Assembly (NCBI GenBank): GCA_023512835.1
Contig: JAKCVP010000426.1
Span: 1-64,000 of the forward strand
Length of the DNA: 64,000 nt
DNA from: Taxillus chinensis
Taxonomy: Eukaryota > Streptophyta > Magnoliopsida > Santalales > Loranthaceae
Reading direction: 5' to 3'
Below, in pieces: positions 10,192-21,986 of this stretch; the first letter of the stretch is position 1, and each line of letters opens with the position of its first letter. Both the position numbers and the translations under genes were made by a program. The notes under the pieces are model-generated. The model was given only the letters and a program-made list of their open reading frames with translations. It searched no databases and was not told the DNA's origin.

Positions 10192-11851
10192 CTACAAATG
10201 CCACCTGAAGCTGGGATGTTTCCATTCCTCCCCTTCATGCTCTCCAGTCCTCGTATCAAGTCTCTCCAACCTCTCAGGATCTCCTCCTTCCCTGGCATCC
10301 CGCCTGCTATTATGCCACTTCATAAGAATATACATGGCAATACTCATGATCAGAATCGTGCTCGATGTACCCAGATTAAGTCCATTACCTAGTGTTGCAT
10401 CTTCGTCAGCCAAACCTCTCCAGAGACACAGATTGAAAAAAAAGTCAAAAAAAGTGAGAAAAAGAGAGAGGGGAAAAAAAAGAAAACTTACCAATATGAT
10501 AATTCGGCCCATCAAAAGGCAAAAAAGCCCAAGTGCTAATCAACCCGCCAACATTCCCCAGCATAACATTCAACCCAATCGCCGCCGCGCGACTCGTGTC
10601 ACTCACCACATTCGCCGCAACCTGCGCATTACTCAGCGCACCAAACGAGAACGCGCCCGTCGTGATCAGAAACGTCGCGCCGTAGCGCGCCTGACTGTTT
10701 GTCGTCGCCAGGAAAATAATGTACCCAACCATCATAAACGGCGCGCTAATGATGAAGAAAATCTGGCGGCGCCGCAGCTTCCAGCTGAGATAGGGGATGA
10801 AGAGCGTAAAGGCCGTGCCGACGACATACGGGGGCACAGTGTAGAGTTGCTGGTAAATGACTGTTTCGCGGGGATAAATGGTGCGCACAATGGTCGGGGC
10901 GAAGAAGGCGAGGCCCTGCACCGTGATGTTGTCCAGCAGGAAGATGATCGACACGCCCCAGACGACGGGATTGTTCATGCCGCGCCAGAAGGTTTTGGCG
11001 TTCATCTTGTCGAGGAGCACGGTGGCGCCAACGCGCTCCGCCTTGACGCGCTCAACGATGCACGTCTTCTCTGCTTCAGTCAGCCAGCGCGCGGTCTCGG
11101 GCCGGTCGGTCATGGTGAAGAAGGAGATGATGGCCAGACCACAGGTGATGATGCCTTCGATGGCGAAGATCATGCGCCAGCTGTGCAGCGAGCCGAAGCT
11201 GTTGAGTTTGAGGATGCCCGAGGCAAGGAGGCCGCCAAAGGCACCGGCAAAGGGAGCGGCGGCAATGTACATTGCCAGGCGAAACGCGAGTTCGTCGCGT
11301 TTGTACCAGCGAGAGAGGTAGTACGCTATTCCTGGGAGCATGCCTGCTTCAAAGATACCTGTGATGCATTAGTCGCTCGGTCGAGCACCGTCTCCCAAAT
11401 CTACCTGCACGCAGCAAACAGAGAAACACATACCAAGAATAAAGCGCACAGCAGAGAGCTCCGCAAAATTGGTAACGAAAGCCGTCCCAAAAGACGAAAT
11501 GCCAAATAGCAGTGTCAGACTGGGAATGAACCACCCCGGGCCCACCTTTTTACAGACAACATTGGAAGGAATCTCAAAAATGATGTAGCTGATGTAGAAG
11601 ACGCTCAGTACACCATTGTACTGATAGCCCGTCAATCCCAAGTCCTTTTCGAGGCCAGCAATTCTCGCGTTTCCAATATTGGCGCGATCAATGAAACAGA
11701 AGAGGTAGACCATTACCACTGTCGGAATCAGGTAGAGATCGATCTTCCTCACTAGCTTCTTCTGATCGATTGTGGGGTCAATGAGCTGGGTCAATGTCGT
11801 TACATCTTCCCTGAGAGATGTCAGGCATGGCAATGGGGATGGAGGCACCAT
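10192..11851 (-). CDS. MFS transporter, anion:cation symporter (ACS/Dal5-like) family
   Basis: Three exons on the minus strand: 11851-11434, 11358-10492 and 10388-10192, giving 493 residues. All junctions keep frame; the second restores PNYHIG-NGLNL. The segment VRKIDLYLIPTVVMVYLFCFIDRANIGNARIAG near the N-terminus is the hallmark of the ACS family, whose members import small organic anions such as allantoate, nicotinate or pantothenate. About 12 membrane helices are visible with a central cytosolic loop (TMTDRPETARWLTEAEK). The C-terminus is hydrophilic with REGGDPERLERLD. The exact substrate cannot be read from sequence. The first exon start at 11851 is the only Met upstream of the conserved part, but a further 5-prime exon is possible. 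Confidence 0.9.
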
Positions 11852-13894
11852 TGTACATACACTTTGGTTGTGTGTTCGACCTTGCTAAGGCCACCACGTT
11901 CTTCGGGAATTCCCATTTTTACTTTGCTCATGTACGTCGGTATTATCAGATTGCAAGTGCGGTCGCGCAGTTTCCAATGAAGTTGAGTCGAGCACTGTTG
12001 TGTGTCCGCGAGGGATACCTCGTTACTGTAGTTCGCAATTGAGCGCTGCAAACGCCGCCAGATTCAAACACTGACAACTCAGACGTATGCGAGCAAGAGG
12101 AAGAAAGGGAAAACTCGAAGCAGAATGGGGAGCCGGGGGTCCCATTTGAAGACAGACGTAGAGCGGCATGATCCGTTACCTGCAGCTTCCGCGCCGCCCC
12201 AAAACGCGGGTGTCAGATGCGGAACATTCGCTTCGCTAGGTACGATGCAGTATGGTTCTGGCCCGCTGCGTCCGTGCCGGGCAGGCATTTGATAGTGTAG
12301 ATGGCCCACACAATATGCTCGAGAAGACGCCATTAATCGCACAAAAGCGCCACGAGTCACAATAGGGGCAGGATATGGAGAAGTGGAAGCGGGGCATGCC
12401 AGCCAGGCCGTGAGCAAGTCGACTTGAACGGGCCAAGGCTTGGTGGCCCATTGACGCAGCCACATGTCTTGGCTCGGCTATACTAGACTGATTGTAGTAC
12501 GCTCGAGCGGGTCGAGCGCAACAGGAGGAAGAGGCATTCAGCGGGGATCGAACTGTAGAAGAAGTAACAGTTGTTTTGCGTCGCAAGTCTGACTTTCAAG
12601 CATATTCAGAGCCAGGCATGTATCCTCGAAGCGGATCCGGCAGGGACGGACCAGCAGTCGCACAGAGGAGGCGTCGGGGTCCACAGTCATCCTAGAGCCA
12701 GCCTAGACTGACTGCGAGGTTTGTACCGAGTCTGGGTGTCTGAGTCCAGTCCTCTGGCTTACTGAGACAAGAGTGCAAGATATTCCGGCGTGACGGCTTG
12801 CGTCTCCACATGTCTCCAATCTGGACCAGATGACTCAAAATCCGGGGCCCCGCATTTCAGATTCAGGTCCAGGTCCAAGTCCAGGCACTGTTTGGGCGAC
12901 AGTGGCTGATGCCTCCATTTCGCGGCAAATACTATCCGGCATTTGCGATGTCTCGAGGTTATCGGCAGAGCCGAACGGCATACAAATGGAGGCGGGGGCT
13001 GATTGAGAGTGGAAGATGGAAATGAGCGGGTATACAACGTAACCTCTCAGTTGATTGGTCCATTGAAAGGCTGGAGATATAATCCGATGGGCTGCCGTTC
13101 GAGGTATCATGTATGTTCGTGGGAGGTCACGATACAAGACTTCGAGATGCCAGTGCTCTTCAACGCCTCGAAGGCGGAGAAGCATCGTCAGTCTAGAGGC
13201 AACTGCCACTAGTAGCTGGTTTCCAGCCAAGTCAGTCAGCGCAGTTGCTACCAGTTGCATTGCCTACCTACTGCAGAGCCGTAGCCCTTTTGCACGACAG
13301 GAACATATCCGACGCGCCACGTGGAAGCAAGGTAGCTCATTCATGCCTCAACGCAAAGGAAGAATCTAGACCTTACGAGGCTGATGCTGGCGTCGACCCC
13401 TTCCGAGCGCGATAACGAGCCGCTCTTCGCTAGGCGACGAGAACCAAGCAGCTTTGAAGAGACGCTTGGTCAAGGCGGTAGAACCGGTTGTCAGCTGTCA
13501 CCATCGCGCCGTGTCGAATTCGCCACTCTTTCTGCTCCTCTACTTCCAAACCTCGAACCAATGATTTACGACAGGAGCCGGCCCATTAAATCCCTGGCGG
13601 TGCCTACAAACAGGTCAACCGTCTATCTGTATGCGCCTGGAAAGATCACGTCAGCTAAATCCCGATAACGTCCAACATGTGGCGGCTCTTTAAGCACGTC
13701 GGAGCAGTGCCATACCGTCTAGGGTGAAATTGTCCGGAGAAAAGAAAACGGTCTCATTGACGTCAATCCATTAGCATTACGATCGTCTAATCGTATCGAT
13801 CATATGATATCACAGAATCTACAAAGATCTCTTCGTGAGGATCCTAGCGCTTTGTGCAAAGTTTGTACAGGTCTCTTTTGCAGAGAATTTTCGT
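11852..13894. other. 2 kb intergenic region, nothing recognised
   Basis: Contains the promoter side of the MFS gene and the 3-prime side of the lipase gene. Several open frames of 60-140 codons overlap on both strands with arginine/serine-rich, non-protein-like composition. No tRNA or repeat family was recognised by eye. Confidence 0.5.
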
Positions 13895-15184
13895 CTATTG
13901 CTGACCGACGGTGACGTTCTACAGAGCAGGTTAGCATCGCTCTCACACGTATACCAGCGGCCCAAAGCGGGAGAAGGAACAAAGACATACCTGGATAGTA
14001 CAGCCAGCAGGGATGCGGCCTCCGTTAAGAACCGCGTTCAAGAAGAATAGCGCCCTCGCATTGCCGTTGGTAGACTCGGTCGTGTGAGAGCCGATTGTGT
14101 TGCGCTGGTACAGGATGTTGGCACCAACACCGCAGTACCTGTTTACCAGGACATCGGTGTCCGTCACGTTGCTGACCTCATCCTTGATGGCCTTGTAGGC
14201 AAAGATTTGTGTCTGGGGAACACCGTGGTAACCCATGACGCCATCACGGTTGATAACGTACTGTGCCTGAGGCGACAGCAGCGTGTTGAGCCCATCCTTG
14301 AAGTAGGCGGTAACGTCCTTGTTGACGAATGCTCCGATACTCTGAATGAGGGTGTAGTTCTTGGCGGCGTTGAAGGCACTCGCGTTGGCAGGGATCAGCT
14401 GGTCGTCCAAGAACTGGCGAAGCTCGGGGTACTGCGACGCCAAACCGAGGATACCAGAAGGAATCAGACCAGCTTCGATGCCGCCGTTGACCGACAGCAG
14501 GACAGAGGTCACGTTGGGCGTCAGACCACCCAGGGCAGCACCAGCAAAGTTCAACTCGGGCGCGTACTGGACCTGGAGCTCACTCGCCCACTCGGAGGCA
14601 AGGGCACCACCAGAGTAGCCCCACAGCGCGTAGGATGCATTCGACTTGAGACCAAAAGAGGCAGCCTTTACAGCGCGGATCGAGTCGATGGTGGCATGGC
14701 CGGAGATGACACCTGCAGTAAAGGAGGCCAGAGGGCCCTCGTAGTCGGGAACGTTGACGTAGTAGCCGGAGCGCAGCAGGGTGACGATGTCAGCGTAGCC
14801 ACCCTGGTTGAGCGTGTAAGAAGGCGATGCGTCGACACTGGCGGAGTCGTAAGGAATCTGGTAGGAGACCAGCTTGTCGGCGTTTCCCGTGGTGGGGACG
14901 ATCAGGGTGGTGACGGCCCAGGTGGCATTGTAGCGGCTGTCGGTGGTGCGGTAGAGGATGTTGTAGGCGGCGGAGGAGTTTGCAGTGACGCCGGTGATGT
15001 TTGCGCTGCGAATACGCAGAACCTGGCCGGGCTGGGCGGACTCGAAGTTCTTGGGCGCAGTGTACCAGGGATCCTGCGAGGGGGGCAGGGCAGCCTGATT
15101 GACAGTGGCCTTCTGCTCGAGCCTCAGAGGGCCGTGAGCAGCGACGAGGCCGGCAGCGGCGGTGAGAAGAGCAGCAATTCTCAT
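13895..15184 (-). CDS. Secretory lipase (LIP family, alpha/beta hydrolase)
   Basis: Two exons, 15184-13991 and 13918-13895, giving 405 residues. The last intron (GTATGT to CTGTAG, branch CTAAC) leaves a seven-codon terminal exon, changing the end to GCTIQ-NVTVGQQ. The start chosen is the Met before a clean signal peptide (MRIAALLTAAAGLVAAHG); the frame continues upstream to 15289 but that part is not signal-like. The family resembles Candida-type secreted lipases. The nucleophile elbow is GYSGG in ALWGYSGGALASEWA; a conserved VPDYEGP and several N-glycosylation sites follow. It hydrolyses acylglycerols or other esters outside the cell. It lies next to the GH55 glucanase, transcribed in the same direction. 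Confidence 0.9.
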
Positions 15185-15990
15185 GTCGGCGAGTCTGGAT
15201 ATGAAGGATGCGCAGGGCTGGAGCAGGCGGCCGCGGCCATTGGAGTATTTGAATGGAGTGTGTCGCGCCTCGGTAGTGAGATGCAGCACAGTTCAAGTTG
15301 ATGTCAACGGGGCGGCTGAGTGTGGTTAGTGCTGAGGGCAGCAACAGGCGTGATTCGTCTCTGAGGACGGCATGGATGAGCCGGAGTACGATCGCGCATG
15401 ACCTAGCTGCGGAGATCTGACGTTTTGGCTGCCAGGAACCGCATCATCGTCGGCGTCGTCTTCAAGAGCTGTCGCTTTGGGCCTGGACCGACGCGCTGCA
15501 GTCTGTGCGTTACGAGACTGCTACGAGGGCTGTGCGTGGGTGCTTGTGCGGTGGCGGGCGGCGGCGACGGCAGCCGGCAAAGACGGTTTATGAAAACGAG
15601 GACAATGAGGAAAAGGCATGACGGATGCTCATTCAGTGGCAGATTGGGATGCCCGTTGATGTACCAAGTACTGCTTGTACCTGCGCAGGGACAGTGAGCC
15701 TAAGGTAGTGGGTGCGGAGCAGGAGGTGGGAAGCGTTGACGATTGCGCGGGAGCTTGAAGGGAAGGTGCAGGTGCAGCGGGTCGCTCTTTCCCCAGCAGC
15801 TGGCAGTCCAGCTTGGGAAGGCGCGTCAGCCAAGAACGCCGTGCAGGTGGACGCTTCCTCCTCACGACTCTTGCTTTTTTCCCCTCAAAACAAATCACAG
15901 CCGACATCACGTCAGAGACACAGCCAGCACTCCTTCAGATGCAAAGCAATCATTCATTCCAACAACACTAATCGACACCAGTCTCCAGCT
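15185..15990. other. Intergenic, lipase promoter
   Basis: About 800 bases between the GH55 3-prime end and the lipase start. No convincing coding content; open frames here are arginine-rich shadows. Confidence 0.5.
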
Positions 15991-18222
15991 CTACGCCGGG
16001 TTGGCCTGGCGCGCATCCACGTACGCTGCAATAACGCTTCCTCCGCCGTCCCAGCCACCACGGTTGTAGGGCGCATTGCCGTCTCCTCCCCAAGTCGCCT
16101 CACCAACCTTCAGGTTGGCGTACGCTGCGTGGTCGGTCAATCCATACACCTGCCAGTTGGCCGGAGTCCCCATCGCCACGTTGATGTTGCCCTGCGAGCC
16201 GTCGTTGAAGTTGTACGAGCCCGCCGTGTAGTGGTACTGGTTCTTGCCGCCAGTCCAGTACTCGTTGGCTCCCATCAAGCACACCGCGTCGCCGTTGCAC
16301 CACGAGTAGTCCGGGTCTGCCCCGGACGCTCCAAATGGCTGAGGCACCTGCGCCGATGCCCCCTTGTTGAGCTGGTTGTAGTTGGTCTCCGACTGGAAGA
16401 ATGTCGTCAATACATTCTCCGCGTTGTTGTAGAAGATCTGCGCGTTCCACCAGTGCTCCGACCCAATACCTGCCAACCACGTCGCGTCCGTCGCCTCCAC
16501 CACCACGCCGTACTTGCCAGCTGACCGCGTGCCCTTGAAGTTGGCGTTGTCAGCAAAGTGGTCCGCCACCCACGACCAGAAGTTGTCAATGTATGCGCTG
16601 CTGCCCTTGGCCAGGTGCAGTCCGTACAGTGCAGCCTTGCACTGGCCCTCGTCTGAGCAGTCGATCCCAGTGTCGCTGGTGCCGCCCAGCGTGATCAGAG
16701 AGTTGTGAATAGCAACATCGCCTGCGTTGGCCCCATTCATGTTCACCTGCAGGATAATCGCACCAGCAGCCTCGTTGTGAACGGTGAAGCGAAGGTCCGA
16801 GATGGATGCAGTCCCTGAAGAGTTGGGCTCGCCCACACGTACCACCGCCTTCTCGTCATCTCCAAAGTCGAAGCCGCTGATGGTAGCCCAAGCCTCACCG
16901 ATAATCTGCGACCCGGGAGGAATAGTCAAAGTGTCCGTCACCTTGTACACACCAGCAGGGAAAAAGACAACCTTGCCAGCAGACGCGGCGTCGTTGAGCA
17001 CCTCTTGAAGGCCTTGTGTGTCGTCGTTGCTGTTGTCGCCAGCAATGTTGCGGTTGCCGTTCTGGGACTTGTCCCTGACGTTGACAACATCGCCCTTGGT
17101 CTTGTCCTTGTACGTAGGCGCCTTGATGATAGGGTAGCGTCCGTTGGGGGCCAGCTTAGTAGGGCGACCGTACTTCTCCTCCTGCTGAGACGTCTGACGA
17201 ACATTGTCTCCTCCGTTCTGGTAGTCGGCTCCTGCAAGGTTACCGTACACGTATGTGTCCACGTGGCTCTTGGATGCCATGTTTGTCTGGCCATTGATGT
17301 TGACAATGTCAGCAGATCCGTCGCTGACATCCAAGTTCTCAATGATAAAGTTGAGCTTGGAGTCGTCGCCGTTCACAGTCAAGATGGTACCGGAGCTCGC
17401 AACCGTGGCGTCGATGAGCGCAATGTGCGCATTTGGGCCAGTGACATTGATGACATTGCTCTTGCAGCCGGTGAACTTGTTGCCAATGATGCCGATCGAG
17501 TTGCCCCCACTGATCTGGATGCAGTTCTCAATGTTGTTAAAGGTCAGCCCCTTCAACTCGGCTTGTTGGTGGCCCTCGTAGTCGAATCCAATCGCACCAC
17601 CAGAGAAGGTGACGTCGCTGACGCTGATGGTCGAGCCCTGGCCAAGGTACAGACCAGTGTGCTTGCCTTCAGGCAGGTTGATCTGGACGTTGGATAGGTG
17701 GCAGTTCTGCGCAATGCGCCAGTGGAGAGCAATCAGGTTGTCGTTGCTCGAGCTGGTAGTGTCGAGAATGACGTTCTTGATGGCGACACTAAAGTGCGTC
17801 TCACCGCCATTGCCATCACTGTCGCGTCCACCGACGATCAGCTTGTCGCCGTTGAAGTTGCCGCTGGGCTTGATGGTGGGCGGAGAAGATGCGTCACCCA
17901 GGATGACCGTGTCGGTGTACATGTACAGGGTCGAGTCCAGCTCGTAGGTTCCAGGAGGAAGGTAGATGACTCTGGGCGCTCCGCTGATCCACTTGTCACC
18001 CGTGTCGGTAAAGTCGGGGCGGTTGTTGCTCGAGACAGCCCCGCTCAAGGTTCCAGCGTCGCCTGCAGGCACGCTGACAACGACGTCTCCGACATTGTTG
18101 TAGAAGCCACTGTTGCTGAGACTGTGGTCTTGGTCGGCGTACCACCAGTTATCGGCTCTCTTCTCCACAGGAGCAGCAGAAGCCAGACCCAGAAGGCCGG
18201 CAAGGAGAGCCAAGGTCTTCAT
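15991..18222 (-). CDS. Glycoside hydrolase family 55 exo-beta-1,3-glucanase
   Basis: Uninterrupted frame of 743 residues, the longest intron-free gene of its half of the window. Signal peptide MKTLALLAGLLGLASA is followed by a Kex2-like EKR at residues 20-22. The sequence shows the two tandem pectate-lyase-3 type beta-helix halves of GH55: the first begins GFYNNVGDVVVSVPAGDAG and includes APRVIYLPPGTYEL; the second starts after a linker at about residue 390 (DDTQGLQEVLNDAASAGKVVFFPAGVYKV). Near the C-terminus are the FWSWVADH and GIGSEHWWNAQ segments of the active-site cleft. The enzyme releases glucose from beta-1,3-glucans, acting in wall remodelling or on foreign walls. A TATA-like element lies upstream. 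Confidence 0.9.
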   Translation of the reverse strand: MKTLALLAGLLGLASAAPVEKRADNWWYADQDHSLSNSGFYNNVGDVVVSVPAGDAGTLSGAVSSNNRPDFTDTGDKWISGAPRVIYLPPGTYELDSTLYMYTDTVILGDASSPPTIKPSGNFNGDKLIVGGRDSDGNGGETHFSVAIKNVILDTTSSSNDNLIALHWRIAQNCHLSNVQINLPEGKHTGLYLGQGSTISVSDVTFSGGAIGFDYEGHQQAELKGLTFNNIENCIQISGGNSIGIIGNKFTGCKSNVINVTGPNAHIALIDATVASSGTILTVNGDDSKLNFIIENLDVSDGSADIVNINGQTNMASKSHVDTYVYGNLAGADYQNGGDNVRQTSQQEEKYGRPTKLAPNGRYPIIKAPTYKDKTKGDVVNVRDKSQNGNRNIAGDNSNDDTQGLQEVLNDAASAGKVVFFPAGVYKVTDTLTIPPGSQIIGEAWATISGFDFGDDEKAVVRVGEPNSSGTASISDLRFTVHNEAAGAIILQVNMNGANAGDVAIHNSLITLGGTSDTGIDCSDEGQCKAALYGLHLAKGSSAYIDNFWSWVADHFADNANFKGTRSAGKYGVVVEATDATWLAGIGSEHWWNAQIFYNNAENVLTTFFQSETNYNQLNKGASAQVPQPFGASGADPDYSWCNGDAVCLMGANEYWTGGKNQYHYTAGSYNFNDGSQGNINVAMGTPANWQVYGLTDHAAYANLKVGEATWGGDGNAPYNRGGWDGGGSVIAAYVDARQANPA

Positions 18223-18823
18223 CGTGTAAAGACTAAAGGGAATGAGAGGGAGAATGAGGGAGTGAATGTGTCTGAGTCTTCATTCAAGCAGATGCGACGC
18301 GTTGTGGTCAATATATAAGATTTTGCACAGAAATCGGTCGGAGCAGGATCATCAGCATCAAGAACACTAGTTGCCGTCTTGACAGACCTTCGTGGCAGTG
18401 GGAATCCGTGTTCGAGGAGCGGACACGAGCGTAGTAGCGTCAGTCGAGCCACCACCGTCATGTCGCACTATGAGGCGGTAATTTTAGACAGGGACTGGCA
18501 GGGCGTGATTGGCAGGCTGCTGGGGGCTGATCCGCCGTAGTCTAGTGGGAGTTGTAGCGCCGTGGCATCCTCGTGTTGAGGCTCGTGTTCGTGGCTCGTT
18601 CATCCTGCGTGTTGGTTCTCGGCCAACGCTCCACATTGTTGGATCTCGGAATTGTGTTACCGCGGCGTGCCTCTCAATCTCCAAGCCGCAAGAGAAGACT
18701 TCGAGAAGATCGTGTTGGATCGATGAAGATGAATCGCGTGCTGCCAGAGACACGGCAGAGGCCAACAACAGCCAAGCCTGCAACCTTGAGAGTATATTGA
18801 AGAGTCGATCGTCATCATCCTGG
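18223..18823. other. Intergenic, GH55 promoter
   Basis: About 600 bases upstream of GH55 and downstream of the CDF gene. Pyrimidine-rich on the GH55 coding strand near its start codon. No other gene seen. Confidence 0.5.
18311..18319 (-). promoter_or_regulatory. TATA-like box upstream of GH55
   Basis: On the minus strand the sequence reads CTTATATAT about 90 bases upstream of the GH55 start codon, a suitable distance for a TATA element. Assigned by position and sequence only. Confidence 0.4.
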
Positions 18824-20706
18824 CTATTGCCGCATGTGAGTCGGCAGGTTCACGCTCTGGTAGTCGGCATGCACGAATGCTCGCTCGACACCCGGTACAC
18901 TTTCCAAAACGTACTGGAGCGATTCGCCGAGGTCATGGCTGTCACGAAGACTCATCTGCTCGTCCAGCACAATGTCTACCTCGACATTGATTTTGTCACC
19001 AGAGTGGTACGCAGCAAGGCCTTGAATGTAGCGAATGGTGTGCGCAAAACGCATGGTCAGATACAGTAAGATATTGCGTTCGTCCTTTGAAGCGGCATGA
19101 CCTGTCAGGTTGAGAACATGCGTGCGGGAGGTTCTGCCCCAATTGATCATGACGTAGAGCGAGAGCAAAAGACCTCCCAAAGGGTCCATCCACCACTGTT
19201 TTGCGTAGTAGCCGACGACGGGAAAGACGATGGAGAAGGTGTTGAAGACTACATCCGTCTCGGCATCTTGTGCCAGAGCTTGAACGGATGAGTTCTTGAT
19301 CAGTCGACACCATAGCCAACAAAGACCCTTGATGACCACTGTCGCAACCATAATGGCAATCGCAGCGGGACTCAATTGCACAATGGTATGATCGGGCCCA
19401 GCAAGCCGATTGACTGCTTCGAGTGCAACTTGGAAGAAGGACGTGATCATTACAACAGCAAAAACAAGAACCCCCACCGGCTCAAGACGGCGACGTCCGA
19501 CTGGAAACTTCATAGTGTCTTCTTCGCCAGCTTTGACAAGGCGCGTGGTGACGGTAACAATAGCGGTACTGAGGAAGTCCAGCGCCGCGTCGACGAGCGA
19601 GGCAAGGACCGAGACAGATGAAGTGAGGACTGCAACGATGATTTTCAAGATCAAGAGGATAGTATTTGCCACGAGATTGACGTTGATTGCAATGGTGACA
19701 ATGCGATCGGAGCTGTCGGTTTCCTCTTCAGGTTCGAGTAGGGGAACGCGTTCAGCATCATCGTCGTCCGTATCGATCGGGGGAAGCAAGGACGTCCGCT
19801 CATTGTCCGGTACTCGATAGATGTCTTTGGGTGTCCGCTTGACCTTGACGTGGCCATTTTCAATCTTTGTGTGCTCTGAAGTCTGTCCGTGTGCATTGTT
19901 GAGGTCGGTAATGGAGTGTGTAGGAGAAAGCTCCTCAGGGCTTGCCTCTTCACTGATGGTAGGAGGTACATCAACCTTGGGCTGTTGGTACTCTTGAATC
20001 AGGTCATGAGGAAGGGAAGAGTCGAGGAGGCGGTCAACGTACAGGTACTGCTGGATGAGGTAGTTGTTACGCTCGTAGTACTGGCGACTGAGTGGCTCGT
20101 TAGTTTGAGAAGAAGTCCTTTGTGGAGCGAATGCAGGGCTCACATTGGCTTGCGCATCTTCTTCAGTTCCTCTTCTGGCTTGTAGTATCTACCCCATCTA
20201 TACCTAGGGTTACTGTTGCCAATCAAGCGTTGGCTGCGCATCTGAGGCGTATTCAGCACATCGTTGGCCCTTCTCTCGCGCCACAGGATGTCTGCTATGT
20301 CATCGGAGGTCGATATGAGGGGAAAGTTGGGTGGGGGAGTAGGACTGTCGACAGCAAAGTCGTCGTCGATGGCGATACCACGTCCATCGCCGCTGACTTG
20401 AAAGTCCCTGCTACGGTTTCTTTCATGGCGACGGCGCTCTTCGCTGGTGCGGGCGCGATGAAGGCCAAGCTCAACATCGGAATCCTCGCCGTCGGTGCCA
20501 TAGGTAGACTGAGCAGCCGAGTAGGACTTGGATGCGCGTCTCAGGTTGGAATGAGATCTATCCTGGATGATCTTGGGCAGATGCTGCCCGCGGGTTGACA
20601 GACCAGGAAGCTGCTCGCCGCCCATGGGGCGCATGGTGCCATAGCGCACGCCTAAGCTAGGGTGCCTGGACTTTGGAGTCTGCGGTGGGGAGGTGAGGGA
20701 TGACAT
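18824..20706 (-). CDS. Cation diffusion facilitator (CDF) metal transporter
   Basis: Two exons, 20706-20144 and 20087-18824, giving 608 residues; the join reads KKMRKP-IRQYYERNNYLIQQYLYVDRLLDSSLPHD. The first 260 residues are hydrophilic and low-complexity. A six-helix CDF core follows with the two metal-binding motifs DAALD (helix 2) and DAETD (helix 5), then a C-terminal cytoplasmic domain (INVEVDIVLDEQMSLRDSHDLGESLQYVLE). Paired DxxxD motifs are typical of the manganese/iron-type CDF branch rather than the zinc branch (HxxxD). It would export divalent metal from the cytosol, probably Mn, into an organelle or out of the cell. The substrate is inferred from motifs only. Confidence 0.88.
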
Positions 20707-21062
20707 GGTGGGATGCGCGTCAGCTTATCGCACGTGGGAAGTCAATTGCGGCACAGGCGCGAAAGGCTGCAAGGGAGGCTCTGAAGGTCACGCAGAGCTG
20801 TGCTGCAGTGGAGGAGCGGCGAGAAGACAGGAATGCATAGCGGAGGATTCTGATGGAAGTGTCGACTTGATGTCAGGCGAAATCACCGAGCGGACGTCGA
20901 GCAGGTAGACAGATAGGGACGTCGACGTCCTCTCGACGCCCATCAGGCCGCCAAGGCCAGGACGAACCGCCCGGAACCGGCGCTACTCCCGCCTTTGCAC
21001 TCGGTTGCGGCGATCATCTTGGATGAGAAAATGAGTGTCGGTGAGTTCGAGTGTTTGCGTAG
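20707..21062. other. Intergenic, CDF promoter
   Basis: No recognised gene. A short plus-strand frame overlaps the CDF start and is disregarded. Confidence 0.4.
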
Positions 21063-21494
21063 TTGGAGGTATCGTCGGTCGCTGGAACCACGCGTCCTGA
21101 TGGTGCACCTCACGCCAGAGGTCCAGGTGAAGATGGAGTCATGTTGACTCAAAGACGCGAGGAAGGTGCAATCGAGTACGGACCACGTGATACATTCGCA
21201 AATTCACAACGCGATGCCCTGCGCGTGCCTGCGCGTGAGCTTGCGCAGCACTTTCCAAGAGAAAGACTCAGCGATACGCTGCTCGTGGAGAGACAGACCC
21301 CTAGGTGCTGGCTGGGCATGAGCCAGCTGAACTTGTTAGCTGCGCATGATGAGCTTGTGCAGACTCTCCCGGAGGGCAGCGAGTACAGGGCCAAAGTTGC
21401 TGCTTATCAGACCAAGTTGGCGAAGGATGCGAGGAGTTGTGGGGCGCTGGACATTGCCATGACGCTTGGTACTGGGCGGAAGGCTGCTTCGTAG
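21063..21494 (+). CDS. Possible small hypothetical protein
   Basis: Open frame of 143 codons. The second half (from about residue 85) has protein-like composition, with two charged helices around LLAAHDELVQTLPEGSEYRAKVAAYQTKLAKDA. No family is recognised and no signal peptide or membrane segment is present. The first part is less convincing, and an internal Met at 21141 could be the start. It may be a real small gene or a chance frame. Confidence 0.3.
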   Translation: MEVSSVAGTTRPDGAPHARGPGEDGVMLTQRREEGAIEYGPRDTFANSQRDALRVPARELAQHFPRERLSDTLLVERQTPRCWLGMSQLNLLAAHDELVQTLPEGSEYRAKVAAYQTKLAKDARSCGALDIAMTLGTGRKAAS

Positions 21495-21986
21495 GTTGAA
21501 GAAGCTGCTGTCGATGTCGCAGAGCGTCTTTGCGGGTCGAGCAATGGTCGTCGGAAGCACGGGACTACCTAGAGGCCGTCGGCATACCAGGTAGGCACCT
21601 AGGCAGAGGTACCTACTTACATGTAGATAGGGAGGTAAATGTGGACCGAGTCCTGTCGCTCTTGCCATGTACCTTCCAAGGGGCAGACATCTCCACCTGA
21701 TCCCTTACGCTCGCCTCTACTTCCTCGCAATCTCAACGGTGCGCCTGCAGCTGCTTCGGCACCAGACCATCATACTCGCGCACATGAACACGGCCTGTCT
21801 GTCGTGGTCATTTCGGACCCCACACCACGGTGGGACACGCACGGCACGCCAAGCGCGATTGTCGTCTTTCTCCTCCCACCATTCCACTCAAGATTGCCAA
21901 CTACCCGCCGCTTATACAGTATAAGGCACTTTTGCTGCTCACTTCCGTTCCAAACAAGAAACACAATCTCAAGACCTGTCAAAACT
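21495..21986. other. Intergenic, promoter of the DUF7053-like gene
   Basis: The frame of the downstream gene is open upstream to 21639, but this part is Pro/Ser/His-rich and looks like translated UTR. A TACCTA-rich motif stretch lies at about 21590-21620. Confidence 0.5.

Noticed and set aside
9965..11509. Plus-strand open frame of 514 codons over the MFS transporter
   Set aside because: Antisense shadow. The minus strand shows clear transporter motifs and conserved joins; the plus translation is Arg/Gly/Ala low complexity.
12480..12590. Possible tRNA T-arm (GATCGAAC-like) on the minus strand
   Set aside because: The flanking bases do not pair into a five-base T-stem and no anticodon or acceptor arm could be built.
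14084..15301. Plus-strand open frame of 405 codons over the lipase
   Set aside because: Antisense shadow caused by codon bias, with Val/Gly/Asp-rich, domain-free content.
17005..18318. Plus-strand frames of 200 or more codons over GH55
   Set aside because: Antisense shadows of a well-supported minus-strand GH55 gene.
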